Assembly (NCBI RefSeq): GCF_038452275.1
Contig: NZ_CP141643.1
Span: 1,860,001 to 1,924,000 of the forward strand
Direction of reading: 5' to 3'
Origin: Corynebacterium sp. BD556
Lineage (GTDB): Bacteria; Actinomycetota; Actinomycetes; Mycobacteriales; Mycobacteriaceae
Length of the DNA stretch: 64,000 nt
Shown here in pieces: positions 1-8,657 of this stretch; the first letter of the stretch is position 1; each line of letters opens with the position of its first letter. A model generated the notes under the pieces. That model ran no database searches. It was not told the DNA's origin and saw only the letters and a list, made by a program, of their open reading frames with translations. The position numbers were made by a program, and so were the translations under genes.

Positions 1-135
1 ATCACCCGCCTCGACCACAATGAAGTAAGTGATTACGGCGTCACGCCACAGCAGTGGGAGGAAATCACGCAGTGGACCCTGCACGTGTCGTCTACCCTTT
101 CCGACTCCAGCCCCTCTCACGCGCCAGAGCAATAG
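1..135 (+). CDS. C-terminal end of an unidentified protein (partial)
   Basis: The frame opened by the first base of the window reads 44 codons without a stop and ends at a TAG at 133-135. The visible end contains GVTPQQWEEITQW followed by a Ser/Pro-rich tail. The start lies outside the window and no domain can be recognised. It could be an open frame by chance, but the residue composition looks more protein-like than the competing frame that runs to position 370. Confidence 0.35.
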   Translation: MTRLDHNEVSDYGVTPQQWEEITQWTLHVSSTLSDSSPSHAPEQ

Positions 136-427
136 ACACCGCCACAGCGCCTTCAAGCGCAGCACGATAGGAACGCTTCAGCTCCCCCCGAACAGACTCC
201 GCCTCACGCGTCTTTTCAACCCGATAACACGCAGACCCTCGAATGATGCGTTGCCTCGAGTATTAAGGGCCGCGTATTCGCAGCGCTGGTCCCCACGTGC
301 CTTCTACAGCATGACGTCGTTGGTTGATTCGCGGAGTTTGATGGTGTTTGCTTCCGGGGCAGAAAGCTGATCGCCCTAGGCGTCTATCAACTCGTTGGGA
401 GAGGTCACCGACGCCCCTAGCCCCTGT

Positions 428-769
428 TTAGTAGGCCACGATTGCGGCCGGGTCGGCACCAGTCAGTTGCATGTCTTCGATGGCTTCCTCGATTGCGGCC
501 GCGAGCGTTGCGAGCCTCGTTGTGGTGAGCACTGTGATTGAGTTGCTGATGCTTCCCAGGTGCGGTTTCTACCGATGAGCTCGCCGAGCGCCGTAAACGG
601 GTTCTTTGACACGGGGTGGCCTCACCCCTACGGGCCTGCACCCACTGGCCTAACTGAATGCCTGTGAGTACCGCAATGAAGCTTCCAACAGGCAAAACCC
701 CAGTATGGTCTGGATGTCCCATCCAATGTTGCCTGCTGCTCGCGGGTTGTCGCGTCCATGTGGTTTCAT
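428..769 (-). pseudogene. Frameshifted small membrane protein gene
   Basis: A start codon at 769 sits just behind a good ribosome-binding site (AAGGAGTGAGAA). The first frame gives MKPHGRDNPRAAGNIG and continues to about TILG. A one-base shift then opens a hydrophobic stretch, LPVGSFIAVLTGIQLGQW, which looks like a transmembrane helix. A further shift gives NPFTALGELIGRNRTWEAS, and another gives a convincing end (TVLTTTRLATLAAAIEEAIE... AAIVAY, stop 428-430). Sensible peptide in three successive frames indicates a real gene with several frameshifts rather than a non-coding stretch. The product cannot be named; a single-helix membrane protein of a mobile or secretion-related gene set is one possibility, given the lipoprotein and NlpC-like relic upstream on the same strand. 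Confidence 0.5.
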
Positions 770-812
770 TTCTCACTCCTTGTTTTCATCATGGGTTTAT
801 GGCGTTGGTGGG

Positions 813-1385
813 TTATGTAAACACGCTGCTCAGCAGACTGAGGTGGTCGATTCTCCACTGACCCCTATTTTTTTCTAGGATGACCACAAAATCGTCGATG
901 AAGATCTCATCGAAGCCGTCCATGATGCGGGTGCATGCCATTTTGCGATGCCACGTCGTGTCGGAGTCTTCGGGGTGTATCTCGTTGCTGATTGTGACCT
1001 CTGCGCGTTGTGTTCCGCCTGCTCGGTCCCACGTGTCCCACGACCGCAGGATCATGTGGGGAGTAATTGTGCTGGGGTCGGCAGTCACGGCTCTCCACGC
1101 TTTTGGTGTGGTGATTCCTTGCAGTCTTTCATGCACGGTCATCGCGTCGTATTCGGCGGCGGTGAAGGTGCAGAGATGTTCCATGGCCGCCGTGGCCACG
1201 GTCTCCGGCCCCTTATTGGCTAGGTGCTCGAAGCCGGGCCCATAAGGCATTGCCGCATCTGGGCGGGTGGTGGTTATCTCGATTGGTGCGAGATCGCGGC
1301 GCTCGGTAGGCAAAGGGTCGCACGCCGTGACGTGAATGGCTAGTACCAAGGTTGTAAGCAGGGCGAATGGCTTTTTTGTGGTCAC
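813..1385 (-). CDS. Putative lipoprotein of unknown function, 190 aa
   Basis: The N-terminus MTTKKPFALLTTLVLAIHVTAC is a lipoprotein signal peptide: two lysines, a hydrophobic core and a lipobox-like VTAC with the acylated cysteine at residue 22. The mature part has a short disordered linker and then a compact domain with two Trp-rich segments (PKAWRAV, ILRSWDTWDRA) and a C-terminal strand ending QWRIDHLSLL. That layout resembles small NTF2-like or mce-associated extracytoplasmic domains, but no family assignment is made. The start overlaps the end of the NlpC/P60-like relic upstream by 4 nt, so the two were probably one operon. Confidence 0.6.
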   Translation of the reverse strand: MTTKKPFALLTTLVLAIHVTACDPLPTERRDLAPIEITTTRPDAAMPYGPGFEHLANKGPETVATAAMEHLCTFTAAEYDAMTVHERLQGITTPKAWRAVTADPSTITPHMILRSWDTWDRAGGTQRAEVTISNEIHPEDSDTTWHRKMACTRIMDGFDEIFIDDFVVILEKNRGQWRIDHLSLLSSVFT

Positions 1386-1821
1386 GGTTTCGTCTCGTTG
1401 ATTGCTACGCGCTTAAGGGTGGCCGCATGAAAGTCTCCTCGCAGGGAGTATTCCCTGACCGGCCCGTCGAAAGTTTGTGCTTCGTACATCATATTCTTCC
1501 CTTCCCTTTCCCCTGAGTAGATGGCAACGTGGCCGAGCATGTAAATGAGCTCACCGGGGCCGTTTCCTCCCAAGGCACAGTGACCAGGTTTGCGCCTGCC
1601 GGTTGTGCCTCGGTGTCAAGTCCACGGTGGTGGTGTATCTGCCTTTCGACATAAACAAGCAGGATGTCGGTGTCGGGGACCGTCACGAGCTCGGTGCTGG
1701 CGCGGGTTCCTGCAACCTCCTGAGTGGACTCGCCGGCATCAATGACGGTGGTTGTCGTCATCGTCTTGGTGTGTTCCCGGCTGGTTAGCGGCATGTAGCG
1801 TTTCTGTTGGATCCTTTGCAC
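1382..1821 (-). pseudogene. Degraded NlpC/P60-like cell-wall hydrolase
   Basis: The last 63 codons (1382-1573) read ELIYMLGHVAIYSG, then NMMYEAQTFDGPV, the GHVxIYxG and EA signature of the C-terminal half of an NlpC/P60 (CHAP-like) domain, including the catalytic histidine. The catalytic-cysteine half is missing. Upstream the coding sense continues in other frames: LVTVPDTDILLVY in one and TTTVDLTPRHNRQAQTWSL in the next, so at least two frameshifts separate the parts. An NlpC/P60 enzyme next to a lipoprotein and a small membrane protein recalls cell-wall-opening genes of actinobacterial conjugative elements, but that is inference. Confidence 0.5.
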
Positions 1822-1837
1822 TCGTGTTGATCAGCGC

Positions 1838-2143
1838 TTAGCGCCTTGAGCAAATGCACGACGGCGTTGTCGAGGTCGGGCAAGACACCGGCGACGTACC
1901 TTTCTGTTCAACCAGTCGGTGGGGTGGTGTGATTAGATTTTCGTCCACACTGTTTTCGGGTTTCGGGCCGTGGGTAAACGCCAACAGATCTCCTAAGGAT
2001 TCCTCCAGGTAATCTGCCACATGCGGGAACCTCTGCTGGCAGAACTCAACGACATCCCGGGCATGGTGGCGTACGTTGTTAGCGTCGGGTTGCTGGAAGA
2101 TCGTCTGAAACATCGTGTGCGCGCTCTTCGAAATGTAGCCCAC
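1838..2143 (-). pseudogene. IS256-family transposase fragment
   Basis: The peptide contains FQTIFQQPDANNVRHHARDV, then VVEFCQQRFPHVADYLEE and DLLAFTHGPKP. These match the well-known C-terminal region of IS256-family Mutator-type transposases (helical region before the SNNPQERLNKE motif). The conserved downstream block is gone and the frame runs into unrelated residues ending CICSRR, so only an internal piece remains. Its upstream end abuts the left arm of the inverted repeat at 2130. Confidence 0.65.
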
Positions 2144-2840
2144 TTGCGACGGTCGAAAAGTAGCCCACCGACAAGATTGGATGGGTGATTTCCGTGGAAG
2201 ATTGGGCCAGGATCAGGTAACTGCGCCGGAGAAAGCCAACGCCTTCGAGGACTTGGTGAAGTTCATCCCGCGGGTAGAGGAGTTGAAGTATACAAACTAC
2301 TCAGAGGAGTCCATGACGTCGTTTATCGACAAGTTTGCGCAGGCTGCGGCCGACTTCGCAGTGAACAACCCCGCTGCTGTGTTGGGAGGGAAGAACGTCA
2401 CGCGGTTCATCGCCACTATACCGGCCGAAGAGCTTACCACGGACCAGGCCCGTGCCTTGCTGGGCCAGGTGCTCACGGCAGCCGAGTTGATGGGCAACGC
2501 TTATGTGGAGAAACTCATCGAGGACGGATACCTCGGTCGGATTCTCAAACGCCTGGAGGAGCTGGGGAGGGCGTAGCCTTTTCGCGCCAGCGGTAAGGTC
2601 CGAGCGAGTGAAGCATCTGCCCTTTCGGTAGAGGTAGAGAAAGGCAGGATCAAGGACCATCATGGGCCTAGTGCCGTTGGGCGCTCATGGTCCTGAACGA
2701 TTGAACCTGGCTAGGCAGCTAGTCGATCTGGATCTCAGGCTTCCGCACATATCACACTTCCAATCTTGTCGGCGGGCCTCTTTCCATTCCTCAGAGGCGG
2801 GCTACTTTTCGTCCGTCGCAGTTGGGATATTTTTCAAGCG
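2130..2840. repeat. Inverted-repeat-bounded 0.7 kb unit with IS21-like ends
   Basis: The left arm, 2130-2180, contains AAAAGTAGCCCACC and CGACAAGATTGG. The right arm carries the same blocks inverted: CCAATCTTGTCGGCGG at 2760-2775 and GGCGGGCTACTTTTCGTCCG at 2797-2816, with about 22 extra bases between the blocks. The repeated 'GTAGCCCA...AAAAGTAGCCCA' pattern is typical of the multiple terminal repeats of IS21-family elements. The unit encloses one small gene and no transposase, so it looks like a non-autonomous or internally replaced element. Confidence 0.55.
2181..2576 (+). CDS. Hypothetical protein, 131 aa, inside the inverted-repeat unit
   Basis: The open frame has a normal, mostly helical composition and ends LIEDGYLGRILKRLEELGRA. 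No signal peptide, membrane segment or catalytic motif is visible and the family is not recognised. The ATG at 2181 touches the left repeat arm (2130-2180) and has no obvious ribosome-binding site. A later start within the first 20 codons is possible. It is the only gene between the two arms, so it is probably a passenger. Confidence 0.5.
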   Translation: MGDFRGRLGQDQVTAPEKANAFEDLVKFIPRVEELKYTNYSEESMTSFIDKFAQAAADFAVNNPAAVLGGKNVTRFIATIPAEELTTDQARALLGQVLTAAELMGNAYVEKLIEDGYLGRILKRLEELGRA

Positions 2841-3252
2841 TCGCTAACAAAGCTCATGCAGCCCGCTGCCGTCCGACACTGACGTTTACGGCAACAGCCT
2901 GTATGCTATGAAAAATATGTTTAAGCTCATTGTTATTGGGTAGGATATGCTTTCAGACTCGGACTGGGTGGCAGAGAATCCTTGCGCAGGTCGGAACTTC
3001 GGGGCGACCCTCGGCTTCAAATAGAACATCAAATCGAATAAAGGAGGCGGCCCAAAGTAACCACCAGGTTCACACTGGTATACCTCCTCCTCATCGACCG
3101 AGACATGACCAAAGATAACTTTCGCCTGACCACTTGTCTATCGACAGCAATAATCGCCAAGATAAACAAGAAGCGAAACGCACCTTTCGATGTACTACGT
3201 CGCATCAGTGAATCGATCAGTTGCCGCCCCAAGGACTTTCTGGAGACCATCG
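2577..3252. other. Gene-poor interval before the restriction operon
   Basis: Apart from the right arm of the inverted repeat (2760-2840), no gene is supported here. Short open frames have no recognisable product. The part after 2850 looks more AT-rich than the flanking core regions. The start of the restriction operon was placed at the ATG 3253 rather than at upstream in-frame codons, because the peptide resembles methylase N-termini only from there. Confidence 0.5.
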
Positions 3253-3903
3253 ATGAATAATCCAATGCCAGCAGTCGAGCAGTTGGTAAAGTCTAAACAG
3301 CGCGTCGCGGATCACGGCGAAGTTTTCACACCCGCTCACATCGTCGAAGCGATGCTCGACCTAGTCAAGGATGAATCTGAGCGGATTGACTCCCGATTCC
3401 TCGAACCGGCTTGCGGCGAAGGCGCGTTCCTCTGCCAGGTACTGGTGCGCAAGCTCGCCACGGTGCAGGACAAGTATGGCAGAAGCGAGTTCGAACGCCG
3501 CCATTATGCAATTCTCGCCCTCATGTGCATTTACGGCATTGAACTCCTTGAAGACAACGCCCAACTGTGCCGAGACAACCTCGCGGATATTTTCACCCAG
3601 TTCATTAACGACCCGAACGACACCATCTGGGAAGCTGTTGCGCGGAGAGTGTTGGCCGTCAACATCGTGCAGGCCGATGCCTTGACCATGAAGCGCCCCG
3701 ATGGCACGCACGTGACTTTTCCTGAGTGGGGCTACGTCGGTAAAGGCAAGTTCCAACGCAGGGACTTCCAGTACAGCAAACTCACCCAACGCAGTTCCTT
3801 CGCTGGCACGCTATTTGCAGAACTCGACGATGACGACATATTCAGGCCACACAAAGAATACAAACCGATGAGCGTCGCGGAAATCGCAGAAGGGAGGCGA
3901 TGA
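3253..3903 (+). CDS. N6-adenine methylase-like subunit, SAM-binding part
   Basis: The protein, 216 aa from this start, carries EVFTPAHIVEAMLDLV near residue 20 (the motif X region of gamma-type N6-adenine methylases) and FLEPACGEGAFL near residue 50 (motif I, the SAM-binding loop). NIVQADALT near residue 140 corresponds to motif III. It has no NPPY catalytic motif and is only about half the length of a working Eco57I-type enzyme. It overlaps the next gene by the 4 nt ATGA, so the two are translated together. The likely role is a paralogous or accessory SAM-binding subunit that works with the second methylase. A degenerate duplicate is the alternative. Confidence 0.75.
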   Translation: MNNPMPAVEQLVKSKQRVADHGEVFTPAHIVEAMLDLVKDESERIDSRFLEPACGEGAFLCQVLVRKLATVQDKYGRSEFERRHYAILALMCIYGIELLEDNAQLCRDNLADIFTQFINDPNDTIWEAVARRVLAVNIVQADALTMKRPDGTHVTFPEWGYVGKGKFQRRDFQYSKLTQRSSFAGTLFAELDDDDIFRPHKEYKPMSVAEIAEGRR

Positions 3904-5528
3904 TGCTGCAACACGGTCATAACCCAGATGTCCTCACTTGTATTGCAAACCTCTCGAACGATGAGGTTTTCACCCCACCCGAGATCGCAAACGCCATGCT
4001 TGACCAACTCGCAGAAGCCTGGGCCGCTGATCATGACGGAGCAGACATCTGGGCTAACCCGAACCTGAAGTTCCTAGACCCGTTCACCAAATCTGGAATC
4101 TTCCTGCGCGAAATCACGCAACGGCTCACCGAGGGGCTCGCAAGTCAGATCCCTGACTTGCAGAAACGGGTAAACCACATCCTCACCAAGCAGGTCTACG
4201 GGATTGCGATCACCGAACTCACCGCTATGCTGGCGCGTCGCAGTGTCTACTGCTCGAAATGGGCCAGTCGCGAACACTCTATCTGCACCGCCTTTGATGA
4301 TGACGCAGGGAACATCTGGTTTCAACGCACCGAGCACACTTGGACTGGCGGTACCCGAAAATTCCGGATCGATCCCACATCGGGAGAAGAATTCACCGTC
4401 TACACGAATCGACGGTGTGCCTACTGCGGAGCTGGTGAAGAAGACTACGACCGCGGGAAAGAACGCGAATCTCACGCCTATGCCTTCACGCACACCGACA
4501 ATATCCACCAAAACCTGACAGAAATCTTCGGAGAGTCCATGCAGTTCGACGTTGTAATTGGAAATCCGCCATACCAGCTATCAGACGGCGGTCACGGAAA
4601 ATCTGCCGCCCCTATATATCAAGACTTCGTTGCCCAAGCAAAGAAACTTGAACCCCGCTACCTTACAATGATTATCCCCTCACGCTGGTTCACCGGAGGC
4701 AAAGGGCTGGACAACTTCCGGCACGAAATGCTAAATGACAAGCGCCTACGATCCATTACCGATTATCTAAACGCTTCCGACTTGTTCAACGGGGTGGGAT
4801 TGAAGGGTGGCGTTTGCTTCTTCTTGTGGGACCGGGACAATCCAGGTGATTGCACGGTCACCACGAATTTGAAGGACTGGGCTACATCGACCCAAACCCG
4901 CCCATTGCTCGAAGAAGGCGCTGACGTATTTATTCGTTTCAATCAGGGCGTGTCGATTCTTCGGAAAGTTCAACAGGTAGAAAAGGATAATTTCTCGTCC
5001 TTTGAGAGCCTTGTTAGCTCCCGAAAACCATTTGGTTTATCAACTACTTATAGGGGAAACGCTTCGCGCAACGAAGGTGACCTAACAGTTCACCAGAAGG
5101 GTGGTAAAGCATTCATCGCCAGGGGCGATATTACGACTGGCCTCAACCTAATCGATGAATGGAAAATCTTTGTAGGCCGAGCCGCCCCGGGGACCGGTAA
5201 CCGTGACACGTACCCTCACCGCATCATCAGCACCCCCTTCTTGGGAGCGCCCCAAGAAGTGAGCTCTGAGACTTATCTCTGTATTGCACCTTTCGCATCA
5301 AAAGAAGCTGCGGAGAGCGCCTTGTCCTATCTTCACTGTCGGTTCACTAGATTTCTGATCTTACTGCATAAGGCTTCTCAAGATGCGACCAAGAGAGTTT
5401 ACAGATTCGTTCCGGTACAGACCTGGGATCGGAAATGGACGGATGAAATCTTGTACGACAAATACGGTATCTCTGACGAGGAAATTGAGTTTATCGAGTC
5501 AATTGTCCGCCCACTGGAAGCCAAGTAG
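3900..5528 (+). CDS. Eco57I-type DNA N6-adenine methylase, catalytic subunit
   Basis: A 542 aa protein. It has EVFTPPEIANAMLDQL near residue 22 (motif X region), FLDPFTKSGIFL near 58 (a diverged motif I) and the catalytic VVIGNPPYQLSDGG near 220, the (N/D)PPY motif of N6-adenine methylases. Between them sits a CAYCG pair that may be part of a small zinc site. The C-terminal 250 residues, after IIPSRWFTGG, have the look of a target-recognition domain. It protects host DNA for the adjacent helicase-nuclease. The gene starts inside the stop of the upstream subunit and ends 2 nt before the helicase gene. The bipartite arrangement, with two motif-I proteins but only one NPPY, is notable. Confidence 0.85.
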   Translation: MMLQHGHNPDVLTCIANLSNDEVFTPPEIANAMLDQLAEAWAADHDGADIWANPNLKFLDPFTKSGIFLREITQRLTEGLASQIPDLQKRVNHILTKQVYGIAITELTAMLARRSVYCSKWASREHSICTAFDDDAGNIWFQRTEHTWTGGTRKFRIDPTSGEEFTVYTNRRCAYCGAGEEDYDRGKERESHAYAFTHTDNIHQNLTEIFGESMQFDVVIGNPPYQLSDGGHGKSAAPIYQDFVAQAKKLEPRYLTMIIPSRWFTGGKGLDNFRHEMLNDKRLRSITDYLNASDLFNGVGLKGGVCFFLWDRDNPGDCTVTTNLKDWATSTQTRPLLEEGADVFIRFNQGVSILRKVQQVEKDNFSSFESLVSSRKPFGLSTTYRGNASRNEGDLTVHQKGGKAFIARGDITTGLNLIDEWKIFVGRAAPGTGNRDTYPHRIISTPFLGAPQEVSSETYLCIAPFASKEAAESALSYLHCRFTRFLILLHKASQDATKRVYRFVPVQTWDRKWTDEILYDKYGISDEEIEFIESIVRPLEAK

Positions 5529-5530
5529 TT

Positions 5531-8104
5531 ATGCCGAAAAATCTCGCTGAACTGTTGCCGGCTAAGCCGTCATCACGGCTGCGGATCTATGCGTGGACAC
5601 CGAAGTTCCCTTCACCCGAATATCAAGGGCTGATCAAGGTGGGGCAGACCACTAAGGAGAAGGTCGCCGACCGAATCCGTCAGTCTCAAGGGCAGATGCA
5701 ACAGGAGTTTACGATTCATGCTGATGTCATTGCTGAACGGGAAGATGGCTCGATATTCCGTGACAGCGACGTCATCGCCCGTCTGGTATCGAAGGGATTC
5801 GACAACCCGCGCATTGGCTCCTCGAGAGAGTGGGTACGCTGCACGCCGTCGGACGTGCTCGCGGCGATTACAGAGCTTCGTACTGGGCAGGAGTACTCCG
5901 GCAAGCGCTACCAAACCTTTGCGATGCGTCCAGAGCAAGCCGAGGCCGTGTCACGAACGCGCGAGTACTTCGAGTCCATCTGGGCTGAGGACGCGGAGGC
6001 CACCCCGAGATTCTTGTGGAATGCCAAGATGCGATTCGGGAAGACCTTCACCTCATACCAGCTTGCCAAGGTAATTGGAGCGAAACGCGTCCTGGTTGTG
6101 ACCTTCAAGCCCGCTGTCGAAGACGCGTGGCACGAAGACCTCGCCAGCCATGTCGACTTCGAGAACTGGCAATACAGGAATGCCACCACCATGGGCAATG
6201 CGGAGCCCATCGACAATGATCGTCCGCTCGTCTATTTCGGTTCTTTCCAGGACCTGCTGGGCAAGGACAAAAAGACGGGTCTCATTAAATCCAAAAACGA
6301 GTGGGTACACACCGTCAACTGGGATCTAGTTATCTTCGACGAATATCACTTCGGTGCCTGGCGGGAGTCGGCCAAGGAACTGTTCGCAGGTGAAGACGAG
6401 ATGGAAGCCTCCAAGGAACTAGCCGCTGAGTACCGTCCTGAACTCGACACCTTCGGGGAGGAGCTAGAGGAGCTCGCCAACGACGAAGACGAGTTTCTTC
6501 CCATCACGACCCGTGCGTACCTGTACCTTTCAGGCACACCCTTCAAGGCACTCGGGACGGGTGAGTTCATTGAAGAGCAGATCTTCAACTGGACCTATAC
6601 AGATGAGCAGCGCGCCAAAGCGCAGTGGACCACCAACCATCCAGGTGAATGGAACCCCTACGGCGCGCTACCCGAAATGCGACTAATGACCTACCAGATG
6701 CCCGACGATCTCGTTGCTGTAGCTCACCACGGCGAGTTTGACGAATTTGACCTCAACGAATTCTTCGCTGCCACCGGTGCCGGTTTGGATGCGCGGTTCA
6801 CACACGAGTCCGATGTTCAGAAGTGGTTGGATCTGATCCGCGGGAAGCACGCTCCCACACAACTCGACTCACTCAAGGCTGGCACGCGACCGCCATTTCC
6901 CTACGCAGACTCACGATTGCTGCCATATTTGCAACACTCCTTTTGGTTTCTACCCAACGTGGCCGCCTGTCACGCAATGGCAAATCTGCTACGAGCCCGG
7001 CACAACACCTACTGGCATGCCTACGAGGTGCTAGTCGTTGCCGGGAGCAGCGCCGGGGTAGGCATCGACGCGCTCCCACCTGTGCGCGCGGCAATCGGGG
7101 ACGGTCATGGAACCCAGACCATTACGCTCTCCTGCGGTAAGCTCACCACCGGGGTCACCGTCAAGCAGTGGGCGTCCATCCTCATGCTACGCAACCTCAG
7201 CAGTCCAGAGACTTACTTCCAAGCGGCGTTTCGGGTGCAGTCACCGTGGGCGATCAAAAACCCCGACGGCGATGACCCGAGCCGGGAAGAGAACCTCAAA
7301 CCCGTCGCATTTGTATTCGACTTTGCCCCCTCACGTGCGCTGCGTCAGATCGCCGACTACGGTGCCGGACTGAACCCTGAAGCCTCGAACCCTGAGACAG
7401 CGGTTGCCGAACTTGTGACCTTCCTGCCCGTCCTAGCTTACGACGGTGCCAACATGACCCAAGTTGACGCCAGTGCGATCCTCGACATCGCGATGGCCGG
7501 CACCTCTGCCACTCTGCTCGCCCGCAAATGGGAGTCCGCAATCTTGGTCAACGTGGATAACGTAACGTTGCGCAAGATTATGAACAGCGCCGAAGCGATG
7601 AAAGCCATCATGAACATCGAAGGATTCCGTGCGCTCGGCCAGGAAGTCTTCGAAACCGTTGTGAATAAGTCCGAGGCAGTGTCGAATACCAAGAAGGAGA
7701 AAGGCGGGAGCCTCAGCAAGCCCGAAAAGAAGAAGCTAAGTGACGATGAGAAAGAGTACAGGAATAAGCGGAAACAGATCCAAGAGAAGCTCATCAAGTT
7801 CGCCACCCGTATTCCTGCGTTCATGTACCTCACCGACTGCCGCGAGAACACCCTCCAAGACGTAATCACCAAGATCGAGCCTGATCTGTTCAAGCAGGTC
7901 ACAGGCCTTAGCGTCAGCGACTTTCACCTTCTCATCAACCTCGGCGTCTTCAACTCGATCCACATGAACCAAGCTGTCTTCTCCTTCCGTCGTTACGAAG
8001 ACGCCTCACTGTCTTACACCGGTATCCGAAGCCACAAGGACCTGCGCACCGTCGGCCTCTACGACACCGTCATTACCCTAGAAACGGAAGGTGGGGTTCA
8101 ATGA
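5531..8104 (+). CDS. GIY-YIG (T5orf172-like) / DEAD-box helicase restriction protein
   Basis: An 857 aa protein. Residues 15-120 look like a T5orf172-type GIY-YIG nuclease domain: YQGLIKVGQTT, an arginine in ADRIRQ and a late SSREWVRC. From residue 130 there is a superfamily 2 helicase: AKMRFGKTFTSYQ (Walker A), VIFDEYHFG (DExH-type Walker B) and LYLSGTPFKAL (motif III). The second RecA fold contains TTGVTVKQW and ETYFQAAFRVQSP. A Lys/Glu-rich linker near 720-745 precedes a C-terminal helical domain. It would supply DNA translocation and cleavage for the methylases upstream, making a three-gene restriction-modification operon. No other nuclease gene is present, so the GIY-YIG domain is the best candidate for the cutting activity (inference). 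Confidence 0.85.
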   Translation: MPKNLAELLPAKPSSRLRIYAWTPKFPSPEYQGLIKVGQTTKEKVADRIRQSQGQMQQEFTIHADVIAEREDGSIFRDSDVIARLVSKGFDNPRIGSSREWVRCTPSDVLAAITELRTGQEYSGKRYQTFAMRPEQAEAVSRTREYFESIWAEDAEATPRFLWNAKMRFGKTFTSYQLAKVIGAKRVLVVTFKPAVEDAWHEDLASHVDFENWQYRNATTMGNAEPIDNDRPLVYFGSFQDLLGKDKKTGLIKSKNEWVHTVNWDLVIFDEYHFGAWRESAKELFAGEDEMEASKELAAEYRPELDTFGEELEELANDEDEFLPITTRAYLYLSGTPFKALGTGEFIEEQIFNWTYTDEQRAKAQWTTNHPGEWNPYGALPEMRLMTYQMPDDLVAVAHHGEFDEFDLNEFFAATGAGLDARFTHESDVQKWLDLIRGKHAPTQLDSLKAGTRPPFPYADSRLLPYLQHSFWFLPNVAACHAMANLLRARHNTYWHAYEVLVVAGSSAGVGIDALPPVRAAIGDGHGTQTITLSCGKLTTGVTVKQWASILMLRNLSSPETYFQAAFRVQSPWAIKNPDGDDPSREENLKPVAFVFDFAPSRALRQIADYGAGLNPEASNPETAVAELVTFLPVLAYDGANMTQVDASAILDIAMAGTSATLLARKWESAILVNVDNVTLRKIMNSAEAMKAIMNIEGFRALGQEVFETVVNKSEAVSNTKKEKGGSLSKPEKKKLSDDEKEYRNKRKQIQEKLIKFATRIPAFMYLTDCRENTLQDVITKIEPDLFKQVTGLSVSDFHLLINLGVFNSIHMNQAVFSFRRYEDASLSYTGIRSHKDLRTVGLYDTVITLETEGGVQ

Positions 8105-8513
8105 CGATAAATACACCATTGAGCAGCGAGGAGCGTAAGCATGCAGTGCCGATGAATGGTTTGCTCATCGACACCCTTGTTTGGGGTTCTACGACCAAAC
8201 GTCGGCCTTTCGGGAATCGACGCTGCTGTCTTCCCAGATGGTGCTCGAATTTTTTTACCTACCTATCGGAGTTACCAAAGCAAGAGTATTGGGGCGCGCT
8301 GGGAAGTAATCAGAAAGTCAAGGTAAAGAAGAATTTTCAGCAGAAGGCAAAGAAGGCCGTCCAGTTAAGCGAAGACGCGATTGTCGCTGAAGGAGCATCC
8401 TCAATGTACGCCATGTGGAGGAAGCTCTTTGGTCGATTCGTCCCCTCTGGCGCCGATTCGGAGGCGGTCGAAACTGCTGAGGAGTATCGAGATACAGAAA
8501 AGTTCGTAGAGGA
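8101..8513 (+). pseudogene. Fourth gene of the restriction operon, cut by IS21
   Basis: The frame starts inside the stop codon of the helicase gene (ATGA overlap), so it belongs to the operon. It runs into the left end of the IS21 element, and a spurious stop within the element (8574) ends it. Residues from about 75 onward are helical and end with MYAMWRKLFGRFVPSG. This weakly recalls the C-terminal tail of SMODS/CD-NTase-type nucleotidyltransferases (a WxxLFGxxFP pattern). No catalytic core is present, so this is only a hint. Around 8190-8310 another frame looks more protein-like (FYDQTSAFRESTLLSSQMVL), suggesting a frameshift. The 3' part was not found on the other side of the IS. Confidence 0.45.
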
Positions 8514-8657
8514 TGTCGTTTTCGGGTGTTTGGTCGGGGTAGTCCGCGTAGTTGGTAGGGGTGATTTCGGGTAGGTGGTCGGGTCATGATTCTTGGTGGC
8601 GATGTCGTCAATTCTGCGGCATCGTGACACGTTTTCATGACCAAGGAGGCCATCTTT

